This document shows, piece after piece, positions 53,858 to 63,516 of a stretch of DNA of 64,000 nucleotides. Source of the stretch: Candidatus Corynebacterium faecigallinarum (GTDB lineage Bacteria; Actinomycetota; Actinomycetes; Mycobacteriales; Mycobacteriaceae); contig DWVP01000024.1 in assembly GCA_019120175.1 (NCBI GenBank), positions 372,001 through 436,000 on the forward strand, written 5' to 3'. Positions within the stretch are counted from its first letter, which is position 1. Every line of letters begins with the position of its first letter. A model generated the notes under the pieces. It searched no databases and had not been told where the DNA came from. It was given only the letters and a program-made list of their open reading frames with translations. The translations under genes were made by a program, and so were the position numbers.

Positions 53858-54820
53858 CTACAGCGGGGACACCTCGGCGATGGCATGCAGTGTCTCCAGC
53901 TTGGAGGCCTTGCGCAGCTGCACCGACCAGGTGCCGGACTGGCTACCGGCGTTGTCCGGGGTCTGTGCAGAGAAGAAGGCGACCTTCGTCGGCAGCACGA
54001 CCGGCTTGGCGAACTCGACGGCGAAGCGTCCGGCGGCAGGGAGGTGGCCCTCCAGGCTGCCGAGGATCTTCGCTGCCGACCACATGCCGTGGGCGATGGT
54101 CGCCGGGAAACCGAAGGCCTTCGCACCCAGGCCGGACACGTGGATCGGGTTCTTGTCGCCCGAGGCGTCTGCGTAGGCCTTGATGACCGATTGGTCGGCG
54201 GACCAGGTGGCCGTCGGGGTCGGGTCCGCGGGGATCTCCGGACGCTCGAAGAGGTTGCCGGTGTCCTCCTCACGCTCGGCGACGGTGGTATCGGCCGAGG
54301 AGGACAGCTTGGCACCCTTGGCGAGGAAGCCGGAGGTCTGGGTCCACACCGGGGCGTCGGACGCAGTGTCCTCTCCGTCCCCACCATCGACGAAGATCTC
54401 GGTGACCATGTCGATCAGCAGGCCCTTGCGGTGCTTGCGCAGGTTCGTCGCGTGGGTGCGGATCCGCAGCTCATCGTCGACGGTCAGCGGGCGGGTCTGC
54501 TCGATGACGTTGGTCAGGTGCACCGCGCCGACGGCGTTGAAGGGGAAGTCCGGGGTGGACATCACCTTCATGGCCAGCGGGAAGGACAGGACGTACGGGT
54601 AGGTGTACGGCAGCTCGTTGCCCAGCCGCTGGTCCGTGGCGGCGGTGAAGGCCGCGAGGTGGGCGATATCGACCTTCACACCCGAGACCTCGAAACCGGT
54701 GGCCGGATCGGTCTTCGCCGAACGCTTCGCACCGATCACCGGGGCCAGGTCCTTGGCGGCACCCTTGTACTCGGTCATCAGATCCGGGATGGAGGAGAGT
54801 TCCTTGTAGGTGACAGTCAT
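53858..54820 (-). CDS. MaoC-like (R)-specific 3-hydroxyacyl thioester dehydratase (HtdX type)
   Basis: A 320-residue double hot-dog protein. The hydratase-2 motif is in the C-terminal half: YADASGDKNPIHVSGLGAKAFGFPATIAHGMW, with the catalytic Asp and His. The N-terminal half is a degenerate hot-dog. This two-domain form is the HtdX/FAS-I-associated MaoC class, acting on 3-hydroxyacyl chains. It follows the fabG4-type gene in the same direction, and both are divergent from fadA, the same order as Rv0241c-Rv0242c-Rv0243 in mycobacteria. ATG with a GGATTCC-rich leader; 29 bases from fabG. Confidence 0.88.
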   Translation of the reverse strand: MTVTYKELSSIPDLMTEYKGAAKDLAPVIGAKRSAKTDPATGFEVSGVKVDIAHLAAFTAATDQRLGNELPYTYPYVLSFPLAMKVMSTPDFPFNAVGAVHLTNVIEQTRPLTVDDELRIRTHATNLRKHRKGLLIDMVTEIFVDGGDGEDTASDAPVWTQTSGFLAKGAKLSSSADTTVAEREEDTGNLFERPEIPADPTPTATWSADQSVIKAYADASGDKNPIHVSGLGAKAFGFPATIAHGMWSAAKILGSLEGHLPAAGRFAVEFAKPVVLPTKVAFFSAQTPDNAGSQSGTWSVQLRKASKLETLHAIAEVSPL

Positions 54821-54849
54821 GGTGGATTCCTTCTGGTCAGGTGCGAAGC

Positions 54850-56184
54850 TTAGGCGCCCAGCAGGTTCTGGCCGCAGACGCGGACGGTGTTGCCGGTGAC
54901 GGCATTGGAGGCGTTGCCGGCGAAGAAGGCGATGGTCTCGGCGACGTCGACGGTCTGGCCACCCTGTGCCAGGGAGTTCAGGCGACGACCGACCTCACGG
55001 GTACCGAACGGCATCGCGTCGGTCATCGCGGTCTCGATGAAGCCGGGGGCCACGGCGTTGACGGTGATGCCCTTGTCAGCCAGCTCGACGGACAGGGAGT
55101 CGACCAGGCCCACGACGCCGGCCTTGGTGGTGGCGTAGTTGGTCTGGCCACGGTTACCGGAGATACCGGCCATCGAGGACACACCCACCACGCGACCGCC
55201 GTCGGCGAGGCCACCGTTGGCCAGCAGGGCCTCGGTGATACGCACCGGGGCGACGAGGTTGATGTTCTGGACCATGTTCCAGCGGCCCTCGTCCATGTTG
55301 GCGAGCAGCTTGTCGCGGGTGACACCGGCGTTGTGGACGATGATGTCGATCTGGCCGCCGTGGCGCTGCTCGGCGTGCTCCTTGATCTTGTCGGCAGCGT
55401 CAGCGGCGGTGACGTCCAGCGGCAGGGCGGAACCCTTGACCTTGTTGGCGGTGTCGGCGAGGCCCTCACCAGCGGCGGGGATGTCGACGCAGACGACCTT
55501 CGCACCGTCACGGGCCAGCACCTCGGCGATAGTGGCGCCGATGCCACGGGCGGCACCGGTGACCACGGCGATCTTGCCGGCCAGCGGCTCGTCCCAGGAC
55601 TCCGGGGCGTCCGAGGTGCCGGCGGTGACGCGGATGACCTGGGCGTCGACGAAGGCGGACTTGCCGGACAGCAGGAAGCGCAGCGTGGACTCGGTGCCGG
55701 AGAGGTCCTCCCCGATTTCGGGGGCGACGTAGACCAGCTGGGCGGTCGCGCCGCGACGCAGCTCCTTGGCGATGGAGCGGGTGAAGCCCTCCAGGGAACG
55801 CTGGACGATGTGCTCGTCGCGGTCCTCCACCAGTTCGGGGGTGGTGCCGATGACGATGATGCGGGCGGAGGGCAGCAGCTTGCGCATCTGCGGGTTGAAG
55901 AAGTCGTAGAGCTGGTGCAGGTCCTCGGGCCTGGTGATGCCGGTGGCATCGAAGACCAGGGCGGCGCGCTTGGCGTCGGTACCAGCATCGATGAACTGGT
56001 AGTCACCGGTCAGCAGCGGCTCGATGCCGGCGGCGACGCGGCCGGCGCCACCCAGGACGACCGGGCCGTCCAGGGCGGGCTCGCCCTTCTTGTAGCGGCG
56101 CAGCTTCTCACCCTGCGGAACACCGAGCTTGCCTGCCAGGCCGGAGTTGACGACCTGGTCGAGCAGGCCCTTGTTGGAAGACAA
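54850..56184 (-). CDS. fabG4: 3-oxoacyl-(ACP/CoA) reductase, high-molecular-weight FabG4 type
   Basis: A 444-residue short-chain dehydrogenase with an extra N-terminal flavodoxin-like domain (1-200), which sets FabG4 apart from the 250-residue FabG. The C-terminal domain has [18 protein letters not shown] (NAD(P) loop), [15 protein letters not shown], and the catalytic Ser and Tyr-x-x-x-Lys in [21 protein letters not shown]. The start is TTG at 56184, chosen for the AAGGAG site 9 bases upstream and family length; an in-frame ATG further up (56259) has none. Confidence 0.92.
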   Translation of the reverse strand: MSSNKGLLDQVVNSGLAGKLGVPQGEKLRRYKKGEPALDGPVVLGGAGRVAAGIEPLLTGDYQFIDAGTDAKRAALVFDATGITRPEDLHQLYDFFNPQMRKLLPSARIIVIGTTPELVEDRDEHIVQRSLEGFTRSIAKELRRGATAQLVYVAPEIGEDLSGTESTLRFLLSGKSAFVDAQVIRVTAGTSDAPESWDEPLAGKIAVVTGAARGIGATIAEVLARDGAKVVCVDIPAAGEGLADTANKVKGSALPLDVTAADAADKIKEHAEQRHGGQIDIIVHNAGVTRDKLLANMDEGRWNMVQNINLVAPVRITEALLANGGLADGGRVVGVSSMAGISGNRGQTNYATTKAGVVGLVDSLSVELADKGITVNAVAPGFIETAMTDAMPFGTREVGRRLNSLAQGGQTVDVAETIAFFAGNASNAVTGNTVRVCGQNLLGA

Positions 56185-56385
56185 TGTAGTGATCTCCTTG
56201 TGTCGTGGATGTGTCGTAGATCCGTTACTCGAAAGCGTACCCTGCGGCCGCTCGAACAATGTATGTTCCTATTCGTACCCTAGTGTGTGACGCGGTACCA
56301 TGTCAGGTAAATCCGTGACGCGGACTACACAACCGGCATCGCGGTCCCCGAACACACGACAACGACGATGGAGATACATCCCGCC

Positions 56386-57699
56386 ATGACTTCCACCCCG
56401 CGCAAGGTCGCCATCCTCGGCGGCAACCGCACCCCCTTCGCCCGCTCGAACAAGGAGTTCTCGAGCGCCTCGAACCAGGACATGCTGACCGCCGCCATCG
56501 ACGGTCTCGTGGCCCGCTTCGGTCTGCAGGACGAGCAGCTCGGCCTGGTCGTCGCCGGTGCCGTGCTCAAACACGCCCGTGACTTCAACATGACCCGCGA
56601 GGTCGTCCTCGGCTCCGCGCTGGACTCCCAGACCCCGGCCTTCGACCTGCAGCAGGCCTGCGGCACCGGCCTGGCTGCCGCCGTACAGGTCGCCGACGCG
56701 ATCGCCCTGGGCCGCATCGACTCCGGCATCGCCGGCGGTACCGACACCACCTCGGACGCCCCGTTGGCCGTCAACGACGAGCTGCGCAAGACCCTGATCA
56801 AGGTCAACAACGCCAAGTCCACCGGTGAGATGGTCAAGCTGCTGGGCACCGTCCGTCCGTCCCAGATCGCCCCGGAGCAGCCGCAGAACGGTGAGCCCCG
56901 CACCGGGCTGTCCATGGGTGACCACGCCGCCATCACCGCCCGTGAGCTCGGCGTCTCCCGTGAGGACCAGGATCAGCTGGCCGTCGAGTCCCACCAGAAG
57001 CTGGCCGCCGCCTACGACGCCGGCTTCTTCGATGACCTGGTCACCCCGTTCCTCGGCGTGCAGCGCGACACCAACCTGCGCCCGGACTCGAACGTGGAGA
57101 AGCTGTCCACCCTCAAGCCTGTCTTCGGCAAGAAGGACGCCGCCGCCCACGGCACCCAGGCCACCATGACCGCCGGTAACTCCACCCCGCTGACCGATGG
57201 TGCGTCCGCCGTGCTGCTGGGCACCGAGGAGTGGGCCGCCGAGCACAACCTCCCGGTCCGTGCCTACCTGGTCGACTCCGAGACCGCCGCGGTCGACTTC
57301 CTGCACGGCCACGACGGCCTGACCCCGGACGGCCTGCTGATGTCCCCGACCTACGCTGTCCCGCGTCTGCTGGAGCGTAACGGGCTGACCCTGCAGGACT
57401 TCGACTTCTACGAGATCCACGAGGCCTTCGCTTCCCAGACCCTGGCCACCCTGCAGGCATGGGAGTCCGAGGAGTACTGCCGCGAGCGTCTCGGCCTGGA
57501 TGCCCCGCTGGGCTCCATCGACCGCGCGAAGCTGAACGTCAAGGGTTCCTCCCTGGCCGCCGGCCACCCCTTCGCCGCCACCGGTGGACGTATCCTCGCC
57601 ACCGCCGCGAAGACCCTCGAGGAGAACGGCGGCGGCCGTACCCTGATCTCCATCTGCGCTGCAGGTGGCCTGGGCATCACCGCCATCGTCGAGCGCTAG
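56386..57699 (+). CDS. fadA: Acetyl-CoA acetyltransferase (thiolase, FadA/FadI type)
   Basis: A 437-residue thiolase that joins or splits acyl-CoAs. Nucleophile Cys92 in QQACGTGLAAA, then the SMGDHAAITARELG block, HEAF near residue 347, the SSLAAGHPFAATGGRI block and the second catalytic Cys in SICAAGGLG. The ATG has GGAGAT 10 bases upstream. It is divergent from fabG4 across a 200-base region that holds several possible boxes (TAGTGT near 56281 on this strand, TACGCT on the other) but no operator I can identify. Confidence 0.92.
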   Translation: MTSTPRKVAILGGNRTPFARSNKEFSSASNQDMLTAAIDGLVARFGLQDEQLGLVVAGAVLKHARDFNMTREVVLGSALDSQTPAFDLQQACGTGLAAAVQVADAIALGRIDSGIAGGTDTTSDAPLAVNDELRKTLIKVNNAKSTGEMVKLLGTVRPSQIAPEQPQNGEPRTGLSMGDHAAITARELGVSREDQDQLAVESHQKLAAAYDAGFFDDLVTPFLGVQRDTNLRPDSNVEKLSTLKPVFGKKDAAAHGTQATMTAGNSTPLTDGASAVLLGTEEWAAEHNLPVRAYLVDSETAAVDFLHGHDGLTPDGLLMSPTYAVPRLLERNGLTLQDFDFYEIHEAFASQTLATLQAWESEEYCRERLGLDAPLGSIDRAKLNVKGSSLAAGHPFAATGGRILATAAKTLEENGGGRTLISICAAGGLGITAIVER

Positions 57700-57721
57700 T
57701 CGAGCGCTAGTCGAGCGCTAG
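57689..57721 (+). repeat. Three tandem copies of TCGAGCGCTAG at the fadA stop
   Basis: The last codons of fadA and its TAG stop (TCGAGCGCTAG, 57689-57699) are repeated perfectly at 57700-57710 and 57711-57721. It looks like a recent slippage duplication and does not change the protein because the first copy already has the stop. Confidence 0.9.
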
Positions 57722-57733
57722 TCCGGCTTCACG

Positions 57734-57779
57734 AACGACCCCACGGGGAGGAAACGCACTGTTTCCCCGTGGGGTCGTT
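57734..57779. terminator. Two-way terminator between fadA and the DUF4185 gene
   Basis: AACGACCCCACGGGGA pairs with TCCCCGTGGGGTCGTT, with AAAC/GTTT and a GG bulge within. The long stem between convergent genes can stop transcription from both sides. Confidence 0.8.
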
Positions 57780-57802
57780 GTCGTCGGAGGGCTGCTGGAC
57801 GG

Positions 57803-59095
57803 TTATCCGAGCACCGCGTCCAGGTCGGTGCGGAGCATGGCGGTGTTGTAGCCAGACCAGGTGGTCGCGACGAAATAGAGCTTTCCATCGTCCTCGGGCG
57901 CCTGGTGCGGCAGCATGAACGCGCCGTAGGCGTCCGGTACCTGCAGCTTCGAGATCACCGTACGCTTCGGTCCCCAGGGGCCGGTGGGGTAGGCGGACTC
58001 GCGCAGGACGATCCCCTCCGTGGATTCGTACATCGCCAGCCAGCTGCCGCGGTGTTCGTTGTACTGCACGGACAGTTCTGACACCCGTCCGTCGATGACG
58101 ATGGCCGCCTGCGACGGGGCATCGGTCCAGGAGGAGCCGTCCCAGTATCCGGCCTTCGACCAGTCGGGGAAGTTCTCCGGGGTGAAGCGGGCCAGACGCG
58201 CAGATCCGTCGCGGCCATTGGGGGTCCCGTAGACGTAGACATGATCGTCCGCCTGTGACGCCGGGTTCTTCGCCATGGCGGTCATCTGGAAGTTCTGGTC
58301 GCCAGAGCGGTGTGCGGGAAGCTGGGGCAGCCGGGGGTCTGTCGAGGGTGAGCTGTTCGTGCGGGTGGATTCGTCGACGGGGGTGAAGGTGCGGCCACCG
58401 TCCTCTGAGACCACGGTCTGGGCGTAGTTCGTGGTCCACTGACCTGCCTGTCCCCAGGACCGTACGGACATGAAGTCGACGTACTGGTGCCCACCGACCT
58501 CGATACCGGAGGTCGGGATCTTCGTGTGCTCCACGCCGGGTACCTTCAGCGAACGGGGGAGGAACTCACCGGATGTCTGCCCGTTAGCGGTGCCGTCGAT
58601 GAGGAGTCCGTCGGTGGGGTCGGTGTCCCGTGAGCTGAACAGCGCATTGGAGTGCCACCCATTGCTGCTGGTCTTACAGGTGAAGCTGTCGCCGAAGGCG
58701 ATCAGGGTAGTTCCGTTTCCGGCATCCCACATGAAGCCGAGATCGGTCGAGGCCAGGCCGAGTGCCGCTGTGTTGTCGGGGCTGTTCGGGCCGGTCACCA
58801 TGTACATCGACTCGGTCGGTCCGGACAGTGAAGGCAGGTCGAAGGGGGTCCCATTAGACCAGGATGGTCCCACAGACCCGAGCGCCTGGGAGCTTCCGGA
58901 GGTGGAGGACCCCGGTAGTGACCCGGTTCCGGAACTCAACAGGGCGGCGGCGCGGTCGATCTGGCCGGGCGTGTAGCTGTCGCACGGGGCGGCGTGGGCG
59001 GTACCGGAGCCGGGGCCGGCCACGGTCAGTACCGTACCGAGGACGGCGGCGGCGAGTACTGATGCGGTGACACTGCGCGCAGGGATGGGGTTCAA
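57803..59095 (-). CDS. Secreted DUF4185 protein
   Basis: A 430-residue exported protein. Signal peptide of about 35 residues ends at AHA-AP. The mature part has a Ser/Gly-rich segment and then a five-bladed beta-propeller-like region: LGFMWDAGNGTTLIAFGDSF, the GWHSNALFSSRDTDPTDGLL block, HQYVDFMSVRSWGQAGQW, SEDGGRTFTPVDES and VYVYGTPNGRDGSARLARF. DUF4185 proteins resemble glycoside hydrolases or neuraminidases, but no catalytic set is assignable here. The TTG start has GAGGAGT 7 bases upstream. Confidence 0.82.
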   Translation of the reverse strand: MNPIPARSVTASVLAAAVLGTVLTVAGPGSGTAHAAPCDSYTPGQIDRAAALLSSGTGSLPGSSTSGSSQALGSVGPSWSNGTPFDLPSLSGPTESMYMVTGPNSPDNTAALGLASTDLGFMWDAGNGTTLIAFGDSFTCKTSSNGWHSNALFSSRDTDPTDGLLIDGTANGQTSGEFLPRSLKVPGVEHTKIPTSGIEVGGHQYVDFMSVRSWGQAGQWTTNYAQTVVSEDGGRTFTPVDESTRTNSSPSTDPRLPQLPAHRSGDQNFQMTAMAKNPASQADDHVYVYGTPNGRDGSARLARFTPENFPDWSKAGYWDGSSWTDAPSQAAIVIDGRVSELSVQYNEHRGSWLAMYESTEGIVLRESAYPTGPWGPKRTVISKLQVPDAYGAFMLPHQAPEDDGKLYFVATTWSGYNTAMLRTDLDAVLG

Positions 59096-59128
59096 GGGGG
59101 ACTCCTCATGTGAAGTTTTGTCGATATC

Positions 59129-59136
59129 AGTATAGT
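59129..59136. promoter_or_regulatory. Overlapping divergent -10 boxes
   Basis: TATACT on the minus strand (59129-59134) and TATAGT on the plus strand (59131-59136) share four bases. The plus box is 8 bases before the ATG at 59145 and the minus box 33 bases before the TTG at 59095, so two polymerases cannot use them at once. Confidence 0.6.
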
Positions 59137-59144
59137 TCAACCGC

Positions 59145-59576
59145 ATGAACACAACCCGGTACGGTATCGCGGCCATGCTGACGGCCGGTGCGCTGCTCGC
59201 ACCAGCCGCCCTGGCAGATGCGGCAGAGGACACAGCTACTGCCGACACCACTGAAACGGTCCCCGATCTTCCGGAGCTGCAGGGGGTGGACGGCTCCGCC
59301 GGAAGCCTGCTGAACAACAATCTCGGCACGGGTGACCAGTTGTTCTGTGCCGAACTGGGTGCACAGCTTGCAGAGCTGTCGGAACAGTGGAACCTGCACC
59401 GCATCGCCCATGAGGTCGCTGTGGGCGACGGGGATGACGCAGCGGCCGCCGCCACGCGTGCGGCAGCGAACACGGTGCGGTTGGTGTTCACCAACGCCAA
59501 CGCGGCTAACCTGCAGTGCCTCACTGCCGCACATGCTGCCCTGACCTCGTCACCGTCCGGATCCTTTGCTGCATAG
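59145..59576 (+). CDS. Small secreted protein of unknown function
   Basis: A 143-residue protein with a signal peptide (cleavage near ALADAAE, about residue 26), a Thr-rich mature start, and an Ala-rich helical domain with two cysteines (LFCAELGAQL and NLQCLTAAHA) likely to form a disulfide. It has the look of small exported helical-bundle proteins of mycolata. Leaderless ATG. Divergent from the secreted DUF4185 gene from a shared promoter, so the two may be alternatives or partners outside the cell. Confidence 0.75.
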   Translation: MNTTRYGIAAMLTAGALLAPAALADAAEDTATADTTETVPDLPELQGVDGSAGSLLNNNLGTGDQLFCAELGAQLAELSEQWNLHRIAHEVAVGDGDDAAAAATRAAANTVRLVFTNANAANLQCLTAAHAALTSSPSGSFAA

Positions 59577-59597
59577 CCCCTGACCGCACCGTCCGAC

Positions 59598-59603
59598 TAG
59601 TCT
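59598..59603 (+). promoter_or_regulatory. -10 box TAGTCT of coaE
   Basis: TAGTCT is 7 bases before the coaE ATG, leaderless spacing. Confidence 0.55.
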
Positions 59604-59610
59604 GGGGGCC

Positions 59611-60201
59611 ATGCGCATTATCGGTCTGACAGGTGGAATCGGTTCCGGCAAGACAACGGTGGCCGAGCGGCTGCGGCAGAAGGGGGCGTTCATCGTGGAC
59701 GCCGACAAGGTCGCCCGTGAGGTCGTGGAGCCCGGCCAGCCGGCACTGGCTGAACTCGCCGAGGCCTTCGACGGGGTGATCACCGCCGAGGGCGTCCTCG
59801 ACCGTGCGGAACTTGCCCGGCAGGCCTTCGCCACCCCGGAAGCCACCCAGCAGCTCAACAACATCACCCACCCGCGAATCCGGGAACGCACCGACGAACT
59901 CTTCGCCACCGCCCGTGAGGAAGGACGCGAGGTCGTCGTCTACGACATGCCTCTGCTCATCGAGAACGGGGAGACCGAGACTGTCGACACCGTGCTCGTC
60001 GTCGACACCCCCGACGAGACCCGCGTGAGCCGTCTCGTCGATTCCCGTGGACTGGACGAGGACGACGCCCGCCGTCGCATCGCCGCCCAGATCGACCGTG
60101 ACACCCGCCTCGCCGCCGCAGATGTGGTGCTGGACAACTCCGGGGACGTCGAGGCACTCATCGACCAGGTCGACCGCTTCTGGGAGCAGGTGCAGGCGTA
60201 A
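59611..60201 (+). CDS. coaE: Dephospho-CoA kinase CoaE
   Basis: A 196-residue kinase that adds the 3'-phosphate to dephospho-CoA, the last step of CoA synthesis. P-loop [17 protein letters not shown] at residues 4-20, [13 protein letters not shown] (substrate Asp), HPRIRE and the lid with [16 protein letters not shown]. Length is normal; the extra C-terminal GrpB-type domain of mycobacterial CoaE is absent. Its TAA shares a base with the uvrB ATG (TAATG). Confidence 0.95.
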   Translation: MRIIGLTGGIGSGKTTVAERLRQKGAFIVDADKVAREVVEPGQPALAELAEAFDGVITAEGVLDRAELARQAFATPEATQQLNNITHPRIRERTDELFATAREEGREVVVYDMPLLIENGETETVDTVLVVDTPDETRVSRLVDSRGLDEDDARRRIAAQIDRDTRLAAADVVLDNSGDVEALIDQVDRFWEQVQA

Positions 60202-62360
60202 TGGCCTTCGCCGCAGAACATCCCGTCCTCTCCGAGTCCGAGTTTCGCCCGGTCGGCGAGGTCGAGCGCTCCGATGACCGCTTCGAGGTCGTCAGTGACT
60301 ATGAACCAGCCGGTGACCAACCAGCGGCGATCAAGGAGCTCGACGAACGCCTCAACCGGGGTGAGCGCGACGTCGTCCTGATGGGTGCCACCGGTACAGG
60401 TAAGTCGGCCACCGCCGCCTGGCTGATCGAGCAGCAGCAGCGTCCCACCCTGGTCATGGCCCCGAACAAGACGCTGGCCGCCCAGCTCGCCAATGAGCTG
60501 CGCAGCCTGCTGCCGAACAACGCCGTCGAGTACTTCGTCAGCTACTACGACTACTACCAGCCCGAGGCGTACATCGCGCAGACGGACACCTACATCGAGA
60601 AGGACTCCTCGATCAACGACGACGTGGAGCGCCTGCGCCACTCCGCGACGTCCAACCTGCTGTCCCGGCGGGATGTGGTGGTCGTGTCCTCGGTGTCCTG
60701 TATCTACGGCCTGGGTACCCCGCAGTCCTACCTCGACCGGTCGGTGGTGCTGAAGGTCGGGGAAGAGGTCGAACGCGACCGTTTCCTGCGGCTGCTCGTC
60801 GACATCCAGTACGACCGCAACGACGTCTCCTTCACCCGTGGTGCCTTCCGCGTCAAGGGGGACGTTGTCGACATCATCCCCGCCTACGAGGAACTGGCGG
60901 TGCGCGTCGAGTTCTTCGGCGACGAGATCGACAGTCTCTTCTACATCCACCCGCTGACCGGGGACGTCCTGCGCGAGGTCGAGGAGATCCGGATCTTCCC
61001 GGCCACCCACTACGTCGCCGGTCCGGAGCGCATGGAGAAGGCGATGGACGACATTCGCGAGGAGCTGGAGCACCGCGTCGCCGACCTGGAGAACCGCGGC
61101 AAGCTGCTGGAGGCCCAGCGGCTGCGGATGCGCACCGAGTACGACCTGGAGATGATCCAGCAGGTCGGCTACTGCTCCGGTATCGAGAACTACTCCCGCC
61201 ACGTCGACCAGCGTGAAGCCGGCTCCGCCCCGGCCACCCTGATCGACTACTTCCCGGACGACTACCTGACGATCATCGATGAGTCTCACGTGACCGTCCC
61301 GCAGATCGGCGGCATGTTCGAGGGCGACATGTCCCGCAAGCGTAACCTGGTCGACTTCGGATTCCGGCTGCCCAGCGCTCTGGACAACCGACCGCTGACC
61401 TGGGAGGAGTTCGACGACCGCAAGGGTCAGGCGGTGTACATGTCCGCCACCCCAGGCGACTACGAGATGGCCGCGGCCGGCGGCGAGTTCGTGGAGCAGG
61501 TGATCCGCCCCACCGGGCTGGTCGACCCGCAGGTCGAGGTGCGTCCCACCGAGGGGCAGATCGACGACCTCATCGAGCAGATCCGGCAGCGGGTCGAGAA
61601 GCAGGAGCGTGTGCTGGTCACCACGCTCACCAAACGGATGGCCGAGGATCTCACCGACTACCTGCTGGAGCACGGGGTGCGGGTGCGCTACATGCACTCC
61701 GACATCGACACGTTGAAGCGTGTGGAACTACTGCGCCAGTTGCGCCTGGGCGAGTATGACGTACTCGTCGGCATCAACCTGCTGCGTGAGGGCCTCGATC
61801 TGCCCGAGGTGTCGCTGGTGGCGATCCTCGACGCGGACAAGGAGGGCTTCCTGCGCTCGGAGCGTTCGCTGGTGCAGACCATCGGACGTGCCGCCCGAAA
61901 CGTCTCCGGCGAGGTGATCATGTACGCCGACAAGGTCACCGACTCGATGCAGTACGCCATCGACGAGACCGAGCGCCGCCGTGCCAAGCAGATCGCCTAC
62001 AACGAGGAACACGGTATCGACCCGCAGCCGCTGCGGAAGGCCATCGCCGACATCCTCGACCAGGTCTACGAGAACCGCGCGGAGGGTGACGGTGCAGGGG
62101 GCGCTGGTGGAGAGGACGCTGCGGCGTCCGGCTTCGGCGCGGACGTCAACGTCGCCGAGGGCGCGTCCGGCGCGTCCGCGGTCACCGGACAGGACACCGG
62201 GGAGATGGCGCGTCCGCAGCTGGAGAAGCTCATCGCCGACCTGACGTCCCAGATGCAGGACGCGGCCCGTGAGTTGAAGTTCGAGCTCGCCGGACGGCTC
62301 CGCGACGAGATCGCGGACCTGAAGAAGGAACTGCGAGGGATGATCGAGGCGGGCCTCTAG
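60201..62360 (+). CDS. uvrB: Excinuclease ABC subunit B UvrB
   Basis: A 719-residue damage-verifying helicase of nucleotide excision repair. Walker [14 protein letters not shown] near residue 63, beta-hairpin [16 protein letters not shown] box, ATPase motifs [11 protein letters not shown] and TIGRAARN. The UVR motif that binds UvrC is at the C-terminus ([32 protein letters not shown]). A Gly/Ala-rich linker of about 40 residues precedes it. It overlaps coaE by one base, so expression is coupled to CoA synthesis. Confidence 0.96.
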   Translation: MAFAAEHPVLSESEFRPVGEVERSDDRFEVVSDYEPAGDQPAAIKELDERLNRGERDVVLMGATGTGKSATAAWLIEQQQRPTLVMAPNKTLAAQLANELRSLLPNNAVEYFVSYYDYYQPEAYIAQTDTYIEKDSSINDDVERLRHSATSNLLSRRDVVVVSSVSCIYGLGTPQSYLDRSVVLKVGEEVERDRFLRLLVDIQYDRNDVSFTRGAFRVKGDVVDIIPAYEELAVRVEFFGDEIDSLFYIHPLTGDVLREVEEIRIFPATHYVAGPERMEKAMDDIREELEHRVADLENRGKLLEAQRLRMRTEYDLEMIQQVGYCSGIENYSRHVDQREAGSAPATLIDYFPDDYLTIIDESHVTVPQIGGMFEGDMSRKRNLVDFGFRLPSALDNRPLTWEEFDDRKGQAVYMSATPGDYEMAAAGGEFVEQVIRPTGLVDPQVEVRPTEGQIDDLIEQIRQRVEKQERVLVTTLTKRMAEDLTDYLLEHGVRVRYMHSDIDTLKRVELLRQLRLGEYDVLVGINLLREGLDLPEVSLVAILDADKEGFLRSERSLVQTIGRAARNVSGEVIMYADKVTDSMQYAIDETERRRAKQIAYNEEHGIDPQPLRKAIADILDQVYENRAEGDGAGGAGGEDAAASGFGADVNVAEGASGASAVTGQDTGEMARPQLEKLIADLTSQMQDAARELKFELAGRLRDEIADLKKELRGMIEAGL

Positions 62361-62433
62361 GTGCGGTAGTCTTTGGGGAGGAACGGATAACCTCCGGAGA
62401 CACACGAACACCACAAAGAGCACCATAAAGGGG

Positions 62434-62886
62434 ATGGCAGTGAGCGAGTTCACCACCTACGGGACCATCGTCGTCGGTACGGACGGTTCGGAGTCGTCCC
62501 TGCTGGCGGTACGTCGGGCAGCGGCGCTGGCCGCAGCCTTCGATGCCCGTCTCGTGATCGGTTGCGCGTACTACCGGGATGCTGATGCAGCGGTGAAGGC
62601 CGTGCGCATGGATTCCAAGACGGTGGTGGGAAACGACCCCGCCCACGAGAACTTGCAGAGCGCCGTCGCAGCGGCCCAGGAGGTCGGCGCGAAGGACGTG
62701 GTCACCGCCGTCAAGGAGGGCTCGCCGGTGGAGGCGCTGATGGGCATCGTCACCGATGAGTCCGCGGACCTGCTGATCGTCGGTAACCGGGGTATCAACT
62801 CACTGACCGGACGGCTGCTCGGCTCGGTGCCGGCGGACGTTGCCCGCCAGTCTGACTGCGACGTGATGATCGTGCACACGGTGTAG
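62434..62886 (+). CDS. Universal stress protein (UspA family)
   Basis: A 150-residue single-domain Usp. VVGTDGSESSLLAVRRAAALAAAF opens the fold and the ATP-binding G-2x-G-9x-G(S/T) motif is GNRGINSLTGRLLGS near the C-terminus, so it should bind ATP. AAAGGGG precedes the ATG and a TAGTCT box lies about 60 bases upstream. The last 87 bases overlap the 3' end of the leftward gene at 62800. Confidence 0.9.
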   Translation: MAVSEFTTYGTIVVGTDGSESSLLAVRRAAALAAAFDARLVIGCAYYRDADAAVKAVRMDSKTVVGNDPAHENLQSAVAAAQEVGAKDVVTAVKEGSPVEALMGIVTDESADLLIVGNRGINSLTGRLLGSVPADVARQSDCDVMIVHTV

Positions 62887-63516
62887 TTGGGCTGAGGTTG
62901 TCAGGGCTGCCGGGGCCTCTGCGGGTTCGTCGAGCCACAGTCGGATTTCGGAGATCTCTACGGGCTGGGGACGTTGCCAGGGCCAACGGTCAGGATCGGC
63001 GACCGATAGCCCGGCGTTGAGGGTGATCCGTATGTTCGTCCCCTCGCCGGTGCCCAACGTCAGCACTCCGTCGTCAACTGTTGCCTGGTCGGTATCGTAA
63101 CGTCGATCGCGGGCACAGTCCCGGATCATCGACCACGGCAATTCGGCCAGGACCCGCCCACCACGCCGGAGAACCAGGGAGTCTCTGTCGAGATAGTGGG
63201 GGTAGGTTTTCTGTCGCCCGAGCATCGCCCACAAGATCATCAGTGAGTAGACCGACGCGATCGCCAGGATGATGCGCAGCTCTTTCCATGGGACGAGGAG
63301 CTCGACCGCGGTGATCTCAATGACTGTCGCCACAGAGATGGCACCAGGAAGGAACCACACGCCGGTGGTGGCGGGCATGGGCGTGGCACCATCCGGGACG
63401 ATGAGACGGCCACGGATGAGGTACCAGAAGCCCCGCCACAGACGTGCCTCCGCCTTGCCCACCCGCACCGCAGGGTGCCTGGACAGGAACCTCAGTACGC
63501 TGGTCAGGGTGCTCAC
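62800..63516 (-). CDS. Membrane protein of unknown function (PH-like)
   Basis: A 238-residue protein with an N-terminal basic region (FLSRHPAVRVGKAEARLWRGF), two hydrophobic helices at about 53-74 and 80-100, and a cytoplasmic domain with YLDRDSLVLRRGGRVLAELPWSMIRDC, which looks like the first strands of a bacterial PH-like domain. The last 30 residues overlap the UspA gene on the other strand and read as low-quality sequence, so the real C-terminus may be earlier. GTG start overlaps the upstream TGA. Confidence 0.6.
   Translation of the reverse strand: MSTLTSVLRFLSRHPAVRVGKAEARLWRGFWYLIRGRLIVPDGATPMPATTGVWFLPGAISVATVIEITAVELLVPWKELRIILAIASVYSLMILWAMLGRQKTYPHYLDRDSLVLRRGGRVLAELPWSMIRDCARDRRYDTDQATVDDGVLTLGTGEGTNIRITLNAGLSVADPDRWPWQRPQPVEISEIRLWLDEPAEAPAALTTSAQLHRVHDHHVAVRLAGNVRRHRAEQPSGQ

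Noticed and set aside
54841..56283. A 480-codon open frame antisense to fabG4
   Set aside because: Shadow of the opposite coding strand; Gly/Val/Asp-rich with no recognisable domain.
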